From: JAIVGV01 sp035295985
GTDB taxonomy: Bacteria; Acidobacteriota; Blastocatellia; Pyrinomonadales; Pyrinomonadaceae
Reading direction: 5' to 3'
Assembly (NCBI GenBank): GCA_035295985.1
Contig: DATHBT010000321.1
Span: 1-18,464, forward strand
DNA length: 18,464 bases
Part shown: piece by piece, positions 1 through 6,333 of the stretch
Layout of the letters: every line of letters begins with the position of its first letter
How positions within the stretch are numbered: position 1 is the first letter of the stretch
Notes under the pieces: model-generated
Seen by the model: the letters and a program-made list of their open reading frames with translations, nothing else
Told to the model about the DNA's origin: nothing
The model's database searches: none
Made by a program: the position numbers and the translations under genes

Positions 1-651
1 CGCCGCGCGCGCGATGCGTTCGGCGCGCGCGAGGGCGAGCGCGCCGACGGCCGTCAGCGCCTGCGTGCCGTTCAGCAGGGCCAGCCCTTCCTTAGCTTCG
101 AGCCGCAGCGGTTCCAGACCGGCGCGCCGCAGCGCCTCCGCGCCCGGCAGGCGCTCGCCCTCGTAAACCGCCTCGCCCTCGCCGACGCACGCGAGCGCGA
201 GGTGCGCGAGCGGCGCGAGATCGCCGCTCGCGCCGACCGATCCCTTCTCGGGGACGACGGGCAGCACTCCGCGGTTCAGCATCGCGATCAGGGTTTCGAC
301 CACGGCCGGGCGCGCGCCGCTGTAGCCGAGCGCGAGGACGTTGGCGCGGAGCAGCATCATCGCGCGCGTCTCGTCCGCGGGGAGCGCCGGGCCGAGGCCG
401 CAGGCGTGGCTGCGCACGAGGTTCAGTTGCAGCTCGCGCAACTGCCCGCGCGGCACGGTCACCTCCGACAACTTCCCGAAGCCGGTGTTGACGCCGTACA
501 CGACGCGCCCCTCTTCGAGTATGCGCTCGACGGCGCGGCGCGACGCCTCGACGCGCGAGCGCGCCTCGCCCGCCAGCGCGACCTCCTCGCCGCCGCCGGC
601 CACCCGCTCCACCTCTTCGAGCGCCAGCCGCTGTCCGTTCAGCTCAAACAT
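1..651 (-). CDS. hutH: Histidine ammonia-lyase (partial, N-terminal 217 residues)
   Basis: Catalyses deamination of L-histidine to urocanate, the first step of histidine degradation, in the cytoplasm. The reading frame starts at ATG 651 and runs off the left edge of the window, so about 217 of the usual ~500 residues are visible. YGVNTGFG at residues 52-59 carries the conserved catalytic Tyr. GSVGASGDLAPLAHLAL around residues 137-153 contains the Ala141-Ser142-Gly143 triplet that cyclises into the MIO electrophile. NGTQ at 194-197 is also conserved. These motifs are shared with phenylalanine/tyrosine ammonia-lyases, but the spacing and the N-terminus look most like HutH. No clear Shine-Dalgarno precedes the ATG. 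The 87-bp gap to the next upstream gene contains a long hairpin, so it is probably not strictly co-transcribed with it. No other hut gene is visible. Confidence 0.95.
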   Translation of the reverse strand, partial: MFELNGQRLALEEVERVAGGGEEVALAGEARSRVEASRRAVERILEEGRVVYGVNTGFGKLSEVTVPRGQLRELQLNLVRSHACGLGPALPADETRAMMLLRANVLALGYSGARPAVVETLIAMLNRGVLPVVPEKGSVGASGDLAPLAHLALACVGEGEAVYEGERLPGAEALRRAGLEPLRLEAKEGLALLNGTQALTAVGALALARAERIARAA

Positions 652-666
652 GAGAGGCCGTAAACC

Positions 667-726
667 GTGAACCGTGACGGGTGACAGGAGAAGACAGCTT
701 CTTTCTTGTCACCGGTCACGGTTCAC
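667..726. repeat. Long intergenic inverted repeat (hairpin)
   Basis: Arms 667-686 and 707-726 are 20 bases each and pair with one mismatch. The 20-base loop has its own small inverted repeat (AGAAG / CTTCT). The arms are built from a degenerate short-period motif of the GTGACSGGTGACA type, and related bases (GTTCACCTGTCACCTG) continue to 736. It lies between the end of the DUF2270 gene and the start of hutH, both on the minus strand. It has no U-tract, so it is more likely a dispersed intergenic repeat or RNA-stabilising hairpin than a classical terminator. Confidence 0.75.
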
Positions 727-738
727 CTGTCACCTGAT

Positions 739-1758
739 TTAAGTAAGCGATTCTTCCTCGACGGGCTGCCCGGCCTCGCGGCCGGTCAGATCGCCTGTGT
801 CGATGCGCTTGAACTCGCCGGTCTGCGTGGCCGAGGTCGCGCCGGCGCGCAGCGTGCGCGTGCGCTCGCGTGCGCGCTTGGTGCGGCGCGAGCTGACGCG
901 GCGCGTCTGCGCCACCTTCGAGACGGTCGTCGTCATCGTGCGGATCGGGTGGAACTCGTGCGTCGGCAGGACCTCGCCCGTCGCCTCCTTCAGCCGCACG
1001 GTGGCGAAGGCGAAGATGGCGAGCGACAGGTTGAAGAAGATGCCGATGAGCAGCACCGTGTCGCCGGGCACGATGCCGACGCCCGCGCGCCGGATGAACA
1101 TGGCGAGATCGCGCGCCGGGAACGGGTGCAGATAGACCTTCAGGTTCCAGCTCGCCGCGAGCAGCGCGAAGAGCCAGAGGTAGTTGCGCCGCAGCCTGCG
1201 GCCCAGGGCCTCCCACAGGCTGATCGTGAAGTGCGGCGTGCGCAAGTCCTGCGCGAGGTGCTCGGCCCACTCGGCCTCGTTGCCGAGCTGCGTCGGCATC
1301 AGCAGTTGCGCGAAGAAGCCGGTCTCGACGACGCGGACGCGGCTCGCCCAGATTTCGTAGTAGCGGTAGCGGCGCGCCTCCATCGTCAGGAAGAAGGCGA
1401 CGAGGATCGTGTTGATGAGGATGACGAAGTGCGGGTTCTCCGGCGAGCTGAAGGCGAAGGAGAGCGTCGCGCCGGCGGTGAGGACGGCCCAGTTGGTGGT
1501 CGTGTCGAGGCGGTTGCGCCAGGTGTTCGAGCGCTGCACCTCGGCGCGGTGGAGGTGCACCATCGCCGTGGTGAACTCGCCGGGCGAGAGCCTTCGGCCG
1601 TGGACGGTCACCGTCTCACGCTCCATGAAGTGCGGCTCTTTGGGCGTCGAAGGTACTGCTGCGGCGGCGGCCGGGCGGGGCGGGAGCGGCGCTGTCTGGC
1701 GCTCGGTGCTGCCTGTGGTCACTGGGCCGGTCTGTCTGGGGCGCGTCTCAGGTTTCAT
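739..1758 (-). CDS. DUF2270 family integral membrane protein
   Basis: A 339-residue membrane protein of unknown function. Four hydrophobic segments are visible at about residues 88-104, 109-126, 192-210 and 231-253. The block EARRYRYYEIWASRVRVVE (127-145) between helices 2 and 3 is the part I recognise as DUF2270. The first ~45 residues are Pro/Ala/Thr-rich and probably disordered, and the ~85-residue tail is rich in Arg, Ser and Thr, so both ends are probably outside the membrane. Met45 (base 1626) is an alternative start that would remove the low-complexity leader; neither start has a clear ribosome-binding site. The chosen ATG overlaps the end of the upstream glycosylase gene by 11 bases, which argues for translational coupling and for the longer form. 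The overlap does not by itself imply a DNA-repair role. The family assignment is from memory of conserved sequence. Confidence 0.85.
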   Translation of the reverse strand: MKPETRPRQTGPVTTGSTERQTAPLPPRPAAAAAVPSTPKEPHFMERETVTVHGRRLSPGEFTTAMVHLHRAEVQRSNTWRNRLDTTTNWAVLTAGATLSFAFSSPENPHFVILINTILVAFFLTMEARRYRYYEIWASRVRVVETGFFAQLLMPTQLGNEAEWAEHLAQDLRTPHFTISLWEALGRRLRRNYLWLFALLAASWNLKVYLHPFPARDLAMFIRRAGVGIVPGDTVLLIGIFFNLSLAIFAFATVRLKEATGEVLPTHEFHPIRTMTTTVSKVAQTRRVSSRRTKRARERTRTLRAGATSATQTGEFKRIDTGDLTGREAGQPVEEESLT

Positions 1759-2761
1759 CTCGAAGGCCGCGTCGGGCCTGCCGCCGTGCGCTTAAGCCAC
1801 GCCCGGCGTCCGTTACGGCTGATGATAGCACGCGGCCGGGTTTGAGCGTGACGCTCCCCGAACGCATCCCTGCCAGCAGGTAGAGCGCCGCGTAAGAACC
1901 CCACTCCCCGAACCGCTCGGCCGCGACGGCCCGCACCTCCCGCTCCTTCATCGGCTCGCCGTCGTTGTAGTACTTCGCGATTGCGCCGCGCAGGAAAAGA
2001 TCGGCGGCTGCGAAAACGTCCGTGCGGCCGAAGTAGAGCATCAGCACCCACTCGGCCGTCCAGCGGCCCACCCCGCGCAGGTTTGAGAGACGGGCGACGA
2101 CCGTTTCGTTGTCCTCTTTTTCGAGTCCGGCGTCGTCGAGCGCGCCGCCGCAGATTGCGCGCGCCGCTTCTACGATGCTGACCGCCTTCGCGTTCGTCAG
2201 TCCCAACGCCCGCAGTTCTTCCGGCTCGACCCGCGCGACGCGCTCGGCCGTCGGAAACGCGTAGAAAATTCTGCCCGCCTGTTCTACTGTTTCGCCAAAG
2301 CGTTCGACGAAGCGGCGGCGGAACGTCCAGGCGACGGAGGTCGCGATCTGCTGCAAGAGGATCGACGAGGCCAGGGCCTCGAACAGCGTCGGCCAGCGCG
2401 GCAGCCGCAAGCCCCGGTGCTCGGCTTCCAGCCGGCTCATCATCTCGTCGCCCGCGACCCGCGCGCGGAAGCGTCTGAGATCGTGTTCGACGCTGAACAT
2501 ACGCCGCGCGATCCCGACGGCCTGTTCCTCGATCTTCAACGTGACGCCGCGCGCGGGCGCGAGCGAGACCGACAGCGAGGGGCGCGAGGGCGTTCCTTCC
2601 CGTCTGACGTTGACGACGAAAAGTTTTCCGCCGACGTGGAGCGCGCGCGCGTACGCGCCCGCCTCGAAGGTGTCCACGATCTCGGCCTCTGTGAAGCGGA
2701 AGAAGCGTGCGGTCGAGTCGAAGTCGAACGGCGGGCGGGGGCGGATGAGGGTGTCTGTCAT
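1748..2761 (-). CDS. DNA-3-methyladenine glycosylase II-like (HhH-GPD, AlkA type)
   Basis: A base-excision repair glycosylase expected to remove alkylated purines. From ATG 2761 the product is 337 residues. The order is an N-terminal AlkA-like region, the start of the HhH-GPD domain with SILLQQI (133-139), the helix-hairpin-helix LRGVGRWTAEW (228-238), and Asp254 in AAADLFLR, which aligns with the catalytic Asp of AlkA. There is no Cys-rich iron-sulfur loop, which excludes EndoIII/MutY. The frame is open up to 2935, but that extension would run into the divergent promoter of the deaminase gene, and MTDTLIRPRPPFDF looks like a natural start, so I chose 2761. Its stop overlaps the start of the DUF2270 gene. 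AlkA versus other alkylpurine glycosylase subfamilies cannot be resolved here. Confidence 0.9.
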   Translation of the reverse strand: MTDTLIRPRPPFDFDSTARFFRFTEAEIVDTFEAGAYARALHVGGKLFVVNVRREGTPSRPSLSVSLAPARGVTLKIEEQAVGIARRMFSVEHDLRRFRARVAGDEMMSRLEAEHRGLRLPRWPTLFEALASSILLQQIATSVAWTFRRRFVERFGETVEQAGRIFYAFPTAERVARVEPEELRALGLTNAKAVSIVEAARAICGGALDDAGLEKEDNETVVARLSNLRGVGRWTAEWVLMLYFGRTDVFAAADLFLRGAIAKYYNDGEPMKEREVRAVAAERFGEWGSYAALYLLAGMRSGSVTLKPGRVLSSAVTDAGRGLSARRQARRGLRDET

Positions 2762-2902
2762 CTCGCGTGCAGTTTCGCAGAAACGTGCGCGCGAGGCCAC
2801 AAGATCGCGCCCGTTAACCGCGCGCGCGCGCGGGTGAGTTAAGCGCGATTGCGCCGCGCGGCGAGCCTCATCCACACGGCGCGCGGGCCGAAAAGTCGTC
2901 GC

Positions 2903-2932
2903 TTGACAGCCCGCGCGGGCGGCCCCTATAGT
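2903..2932 (+). promoter_or_regulatory. Sigma-70-type promoter for the tRNA adenosine deaminase gene
   Basis: A consensus -35 box TTGACA (2903-2908) is followed after 18 bases by TATAGT (2927-2932). A transcript would start near 2938-2941, leaving only about 13 bases before the TTG start at 2953. The spacer is very GC-rich and contains a palindrome (GCCCGCGCGGGC). This is the best promoter match seen in the left part of the window. Confidence 0.75.
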
Positions 2933-2952
2933 CACTTTTTGTTTGCCGCTGA

Positions 2953-3513
2953 TTGAAAACGGTCGTGGGTGACAGTGGGATCGGGGCAGTCGTCGAGAAC
3001 GCGGACGCGCGCTGGATGCGCGCGGCGTTAGCCGAGGCGCGCGAGGCGGCCGAGCGGTTCGACGAGGTGCCGATCGGCGCGGTCGTCGTCTCAGAAGGCG
3101 GGGAGCTGCTGGCCGCGGCCGGTAACCGCACGCGCACCGCCTGCGACCCGACGGCCCACGCCGAAGTGGTCGCGCTGCGCGAGGCGGCGCGCCGCGCCGG
3201 CACGTTCCGGCTCACGGGCGCGACCGTCTATTCCACCATCGAGCCGTGCGCGATGTGCGCGGGCGCGCTGGTGCAGGCGCGAGTCCGAAGGCTCGTTTAC
3301 GGCGCGCGCGACGAGCGGGCCGGCGCGGTCGAATCGGTCTTCCGCGTCTGCGACAGCGACGCCTTGAACCACCGGATCGAACTGACGGCGGGCGTGCTCG
3401 AAGCAGAGTGCCGCGGGCTGATGCAGCAGTTCTTCCGCGCCCGCAGAAAAACAGAGGTCAGGGGTCAGAGATCGGAGGTTAGTGAGGACTCTGAGAGTGC
3501 AACTAACTTTTAA
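2953..3513 (+). CDS. tadA: tRNA-specific adenosine deaminase
   Basis: Converts the wobble adenosine (A34) of tRNA-Arg(ACG) to inosine. The zinc site is complete: HAE at residues 69-71 (zinc His69, proton-shuttling Glu71) and PCAMC at 98-102 (zinc Cys99 and Cys102). The deaminase core runs from about residue 20 to 162. The start is uncertain: TTG 2953 gives 186 residues, GTG 2965 gives 182, and ATG 3016 would remove the first helix residues that usually precede MRAALAEA. No strong Shine-Dalgarno marks any of them. From about residue 166 (TEVRGQRSEVSEDSESATNF) the tail is encoded by an intergenic-type repeat and looks like extension of the frame into non-coding DNA, not a family feature. Guanine or cytosine deaminases share the fold, but length, motif spacing and the neighbouring tRNA gene fit TadA. 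Confidence 0.92.
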   Translation: MKTVVGDSGIGAVVENADARWMRAALAEAREAAERFDEVPIGAVVVSEGGELLAAAGNRTRTACDPTAHAEVVALREAARRAGTFRLTGATVYSTIEPCAMCAGALVQARVRRLVYGARDERAGAVESVFRVCDSDALNHRIELTAGVLEAECRGLMQQFFRARRKTEVRGQRSEVSEDSESATNF

Positions 3514-3532
3514 CCTCTATCCTCTAATCTCT
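3453..3532. repeat. Degenerate intergenic repeat with imperfect inverted symmetry
   Basis: Short tandem motifs of the GAGGTCAGGGGTCAGAG type (3453-3481) are followed by a roughly complementary arm TAACCTCTATCCTCTAATC... (3511-3532). The left half is translated as the last residues of the tRNA deaminase gene. It resembles the 667-726 repeat in style (short-period, purine/pyrimidine-biased, folded back on itself) but not in exact sequence. A role as terminator between tadA and the tRNA gene is possible. Confidence 0.55.
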
Positions 3533-3544
3533 CACGCTTTGTGC

Positions 3545-3634
<90 letters not shown>

Positions 3635-3645
3635 TATTTCTTTCA

Positions 3646-3676
3646 GGCTCACCAGTTACAGGATAATTGGTGGGCC
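3646..3676. terminator. Hairpin between tRNA-Ser and the convergent integrase gene
   Basis: A 12-bp stem (3646-3657 with 3665-3676, two G-U pairs on the plus-strand transcript) closes a 7-base loop. It sits between two convergent genes and could end transcription of the tRNA. The following bases are only moderately U-rich (TTCGCTTTCCCT), so it is a weak intrinsic terminator at best. Confidence 0.45.
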
Positions 3677-3693
3677 TTCGCTTTCCCTCCCGC

Positions 3694-4845
3694 TCACGCC
3701 ATTTTTGCCACTTGGCGCGAAGTTGGCGCGCCCTCCAGAATGGCGCGTTTCCCCTGTTCCAAGCTGTCAACCGCGTCTCTGAGCCTCTTCGGGACGCCGT
3801 GCGCGTAGCCGCGCGTCACCTTGGTGTTGCGCGTCTCGCCCGGCGTGGTCGAGTGCCCCAAGAGGTCGGCGATGTCGTACTCGTGGACGTTCGCCGCCCT
3901 TAGCCTCGTGGCGAAGGTGTGCCGGAGGTCGTGGAAGTGGAAGTCGTCGATCCCGGCTTCCTTAACCGCCCGCTCGAAGCAGACCATCAACTGGCGCCGC
4001 TTCCTACCCGTGCGGTGCTGGTCGAAGATCAACTCCTCGTCGGGCGCGTCTTGCCGCAGGCGCTTGGGGATTGCGAGCGCCCGCGCCGTTAGCGGCACGA
4101 CGCGCGGCTTGTCGTTTTTGGTCTGGGTGATGGAGATGAGCTTGTCAAACTCATCCACATCCGCCCACCTTGCGTTGAGCAGTTCGCCCAGCCGCATCCC
4201 GACCTCCAGGTCTAATTCCGCGAGCGCTACCACGTGCTCGCCGTAGACCGCCAGAGATTTCAGCAGCCGCTCCTCTTCATCGTCCGAATACTGATTCAGG
4301 TAGCGCTGCCACGGCTCCGGCTCCCTCAGGCGCTTGACCCTCGACATCGGGTTGGAGTCCACGATGCCGTTCCCGTAGGCCATCGAGAGGATGCGCGAGA
4401 GCACCTAGAGGTAGCGGTTGACGGTCGCCGGCGAGAAGGGCCGCCCGTACCGGCTGTCGGACTTGCGCAGCTCGCTCTTGAACTTCTCGACGAGCATCGG
4501 CGTGATGTCCCTGATCGCCCGCTGGCCGAAGAACTCTTTGAACCTCTTCGCCCTCTGCCCGTCGCCCTCCCAACTCCGCTTGTTCTCGCGCGCCCAAGGC
4601 AGGAACACCCTGTCGACGAAGTCCGAGAACTTCGTGACGGCCGACGCGCGGTTGTACTTCCTGTCAAAGATCGCGTGCTTGATCTGCGTCTCGACCTGCT
4701 CGGCCTGCTTCTTCGTGCCGGCCTCAGGTATGGCCTCCTTAACGCGGTGACCCCGCAGGTTAAACTCGACCACCCACGTGCCCCTGTCCCAAGCCGGATC
4801 AGAAGGCCTGATCCGTTTCCCGTTGAATCGTTTGTAGACTGCCAT
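3694..4845 (-). pseudogene. Tyrosine recombinase/integrase interrupted by an in-frame amber codon
   Basis: A phage or island integrase of 384 codons, starting at ATG 4845 with a good Shine-Dalgarno (GAGGAGA). TAG at 4405-4407 (codon 147) breaks the same frame: the upstream part ends ...SPATVNRYL and the downstream part resumes VLSRILSMAYGNG, which together read as one continuous core-binding domain. Residues 1-50 look like an Arm-type DNA-binding domain, and about 65-165 the SAM-like core-binding domain. The catalytic domain has every key residue (readthrough numbering): Arg218, Lys243, His305, Arg308, His331 and Tyr347. The segment between His331 and Tyr347 (STTPGETRNTKVTRG) is about six residues longer than usual. 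GTG 4402-4404 directly after the stop could allow re-initiation, but no Shine-Dalgarno is visible. Possible explanations are a recent nonsense mutation, suppression, or sequence error. Confidence 0.88.
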
Positions 4846-4994
4846 TCTTCTGTCTCCTCGTGATGGCAGCCGTCAAAGCACGGCGGAGCATATCACGAGC
4901 CGTCCGGGGCGGCGAAGATTCAGCCGGCGGGACTTCCCGGGGGCCGCTTCCTGCGGCGCCTCTTCTCTTTCTGCAGCACCGCTTCCTCCCTGGC

Positions 4995-5282
4995 CTACCG
5001 ATCCGCCTCGTCGCGGTTGTAGCGGCGCATCTCCCCCATCGACCCGTAAGGCAGGGGGTGCTCGTCCTCGCCGCGGGCCGTCCACTTGCGGATCGAGTGG
5101 ACGGTGGGCCTGCCGTCGGGCGTCCGCAACTGCCAGTGCTCGGCCAGTTGCTTCTCGGTCAGCCAGAGCGGCGGCGGCGAAACGCGCTTCAAGTGTTCGG
5201 ACACGACCCCGCGCAGCTTCGCGTCGAGCTGGTCGCTGATGTGCCGCAGGATGAGAGAATCGAAGTTGATTGGCTCGCTCAT
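4995..5282 (-). CDS. Excisionase-like small DNA-binding protein, probably cut short by an amber codon
   Basis: A 95-residue protein from ATG 5282, preceded by AAGGAG at 8 bases; GTG 5285 is an alternative start one codon upstream. Residues ~40-95 resemble a winged-helix HTH_17/Xis fold: WLTEKQLAEHWQL gives the HTH, SIRKWTARG the recognition segment, and MRRYNRDEADR the wing. It sits directly upstream of the integrase on the same strand, the usual xis-int order, with 149 bases between. The stop is TAG (4995-4997) exactly where the family usually has Trp after DEADR or DVDA. The frame continues with AREEAVLQKEKRRRRKRPPG and ends at TGA 4920, giving a basic tail typical of a DNA-binding protein. 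It could also be a phage regulator unrelated to excision. Confidence 0.6.
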   Translation of the reverse strand: MSEPINFDSLILRHISDQLDAKLRGVVSEHLKRVSPPPLWLTEKQLAEHWQLRTPDGRPTVHSIRKWTARGEDEHPLPYGSMGEMRRYNRDEADR

Positions 5283-5431
5283 CACCTTTACTCCTTAGTT
5301 TATTCATAGCCGCTGACCCTCGGGCACCGGGGCTCCTAGGGGGCGCGCGGCCCGACCCCGGAAGATCGCCGCGATGACTCACGGCCCGGCCGCGCGCGGA
5401 AGGTTGAGGCGGGGCGACGGCGGCAGGTTTC

Positions 5432-5453
5432 GAGGCCGCCCGCGGGCGGCCTC
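5432..5453. repeat. 22-bp perfect GC palindrome
   Basis: GAGGCCGCCCGCGGGCGGCCTC is its own reverse complement. It lies in the 276-base gap between the excisionase-like gene and the IS1595 remnant. It could be an operator, a cruciform or simply GC-rich chance. Otherwise 5283-5558 shows no gene; 5522-5580 is distinctly AT-richer than its surroundings and may be the terminal part of the insertion sequence. Confidence 0.6.
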
Positions 5454-5558
5454 CACTGAAGACCGCAACGGGCGTGCCCCTACGTCCGGCCGTCTGGAGG
5501 ATAGCCTCGTCGCCGGAGGGGAGGGGTTTAATTTAAGGTAATGCCTAAAGAAACTGGA

Positions 5559-5903
5559 CTAAGTTTTAGATACTTGAGCAAGCGATGTGTGCTGCAATAG
5601 CCTTGTAATCAGCGGGCGTAAATCTTCGTGACGATGGTTAAACCGGAACGAGATTTCACCCAAGTAAAGATGGAAAAACCTTTGCGGCACTCCGCGATAC
5701 ATGTAGAGCCAATGTTTGGCGTAACTCCAAAAGTCTTCGATACCGTTGATGTGGTCGCGCCCTTTAGGGCGGCCACGCTCTTTCCTGACCACGATATGAG
5801 AGCCTCGGACGGCGGGCGAGGCATAAGCCTGCCAGGGCTGCGCGCGCCCGCTTGAGGGGCGGAGGCCTCCGGACTTGTCGCCCGGGCTAGTTCCCGGTCT
5901 CAC
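5559..5903 (-). pseudogene. IS1595/ISXO2-type transposase, C-terminal remnant
   Basis: Only the last ~75-90 residues of a ~280-300 residue DDE transposase remain. RDHINGIEDFWSYAKHWLY, followed by FHLYLGEISFRFNHRHEDL, is the hallmark C-terminal block of IS1595-family transposases, containing the HxNGxE/N catalytic-site motif and the FRFNHR motif. The open frame reaches ATG 5903, but similarity is convincing only from about base 5815 downstream, so the Pro/Gly-rich N-terminal part is probably unrelated sequence fused by truncation. The stop is TAG (5559-5561). The first catalytic Asp residues are absent, so the protein cannot transpose the element. It supports a history of insertion and loss in this element. 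Confidence 0.75.
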
Positions 5904-5949
5904 AGCTATGCCGCATCCGCCGGCTTAGCCGGATAATTTCTTCGGGATC

Positions 5950-6015
5950 GTCTCCCCAAAATGCCACCCGCGTCTCCCGAAAGTTCCAAGTGCGTCTCCC
6001 CAAAGTGCCGAGGCG
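5950..6015. repeat. Three tandem 22-bp imperfect repeats
   Basis: Units start at 5950, 5972 and 5994, each beginning GTCTCCC(C/G)AAA and ending near a GC. The period is exactly 22 bases, and the first 11 bases are conserved while the rest drifts. On the minus strand they read as GGGAGACG motifs following TTTC or TTTT. Helical-turn periodicity (two turns) suggests protein binding sites. They may be end repeats of an otherwise lost transposon, because IS21-like and Tn7-like elements have such multiple end repeats, but no matching transposase is present. Confidence 0.65.
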
Positions 6016-6049
6016 CTTGCGACGGCCTGTAGCCGTAGCACTAATTTTG

Positions 6050-6078
6050 TTGACAACTCGGGGTCTTGAACATATTGT
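6050..6078 (+). promoter_or_regulatory. Predicted promoter of the cargo operon
   Basis: TTGACA (6050-6055), a 17-base spacer, then TATTGT (6073-6078), which is close to the sigma-70 consensus. It is the best promoter upstream of the six co-oriented genes and would leave a 5' leader of about 250 bases before ATG 6334. A nearby three-copy 22-bp repeat ends about 35 bases upstream of the -35 box, a typical place for an activator or repressor. Confidence 0.6.
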
Positions 6079-6333
6079 TGCCGCGCTTCAGATTAGGCCC
6101 TGCTGGGACCCCGACCCGCACAGCCTCATGCTAATTTTTCAGGCGAACTTGCCGCCGCCGTCCTCTCGCGAACTCAATTGCGCTGTCACAAAACTCCTGC
6201 GCGTCGTCATGGTACTCGTTGACTTGGCCTTCCTAAACTAATACGAGGCGTTAAGCCGCGCAGCCAAGGCGGCCGACTAGTGCGGCGTGCGGCTCGTGCA
6301 AACTCCAGACCCCATGCCTGACGGGAGAGAACA

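Larger units (their letters stand above)
5904..6333. other. 430-bp non-coding stretch before the cargo operon
   Basis: No supported gene. It contains a small hairpin (CCGGC-TTA-GCCGG near 5923-5935), the three 22-bp units, a sigma-70-like promoter at 6050-6078 and a leader of about 250 bases to the first cargo gene. Open frames here (for example 5990-6241, plus) have no recognisable features. The leader contains a second weak TTGACT (6219-6224) without a properly spaced -10 box. Confidence 0.5.

Noticed and set aside
706..1845. 379-codon plus-strand open frame opposite the DUF2270 gene
   Set aside because: It has low-complexity Arg/Ala/Gly content, while the minus strand shows a membrane protein with a conserved domain.
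2819..2830. (CG)6 run as a Z-DNA regulatory element
   Set aside because: Alternating CG runs are expected by chance in this base composition; nothing else marks it as functional.
5950..6015. CRISPR array
   Set aside because: There are three imperfect units with no separate conserved repeat and variable spacer, and no cas genes in the window.
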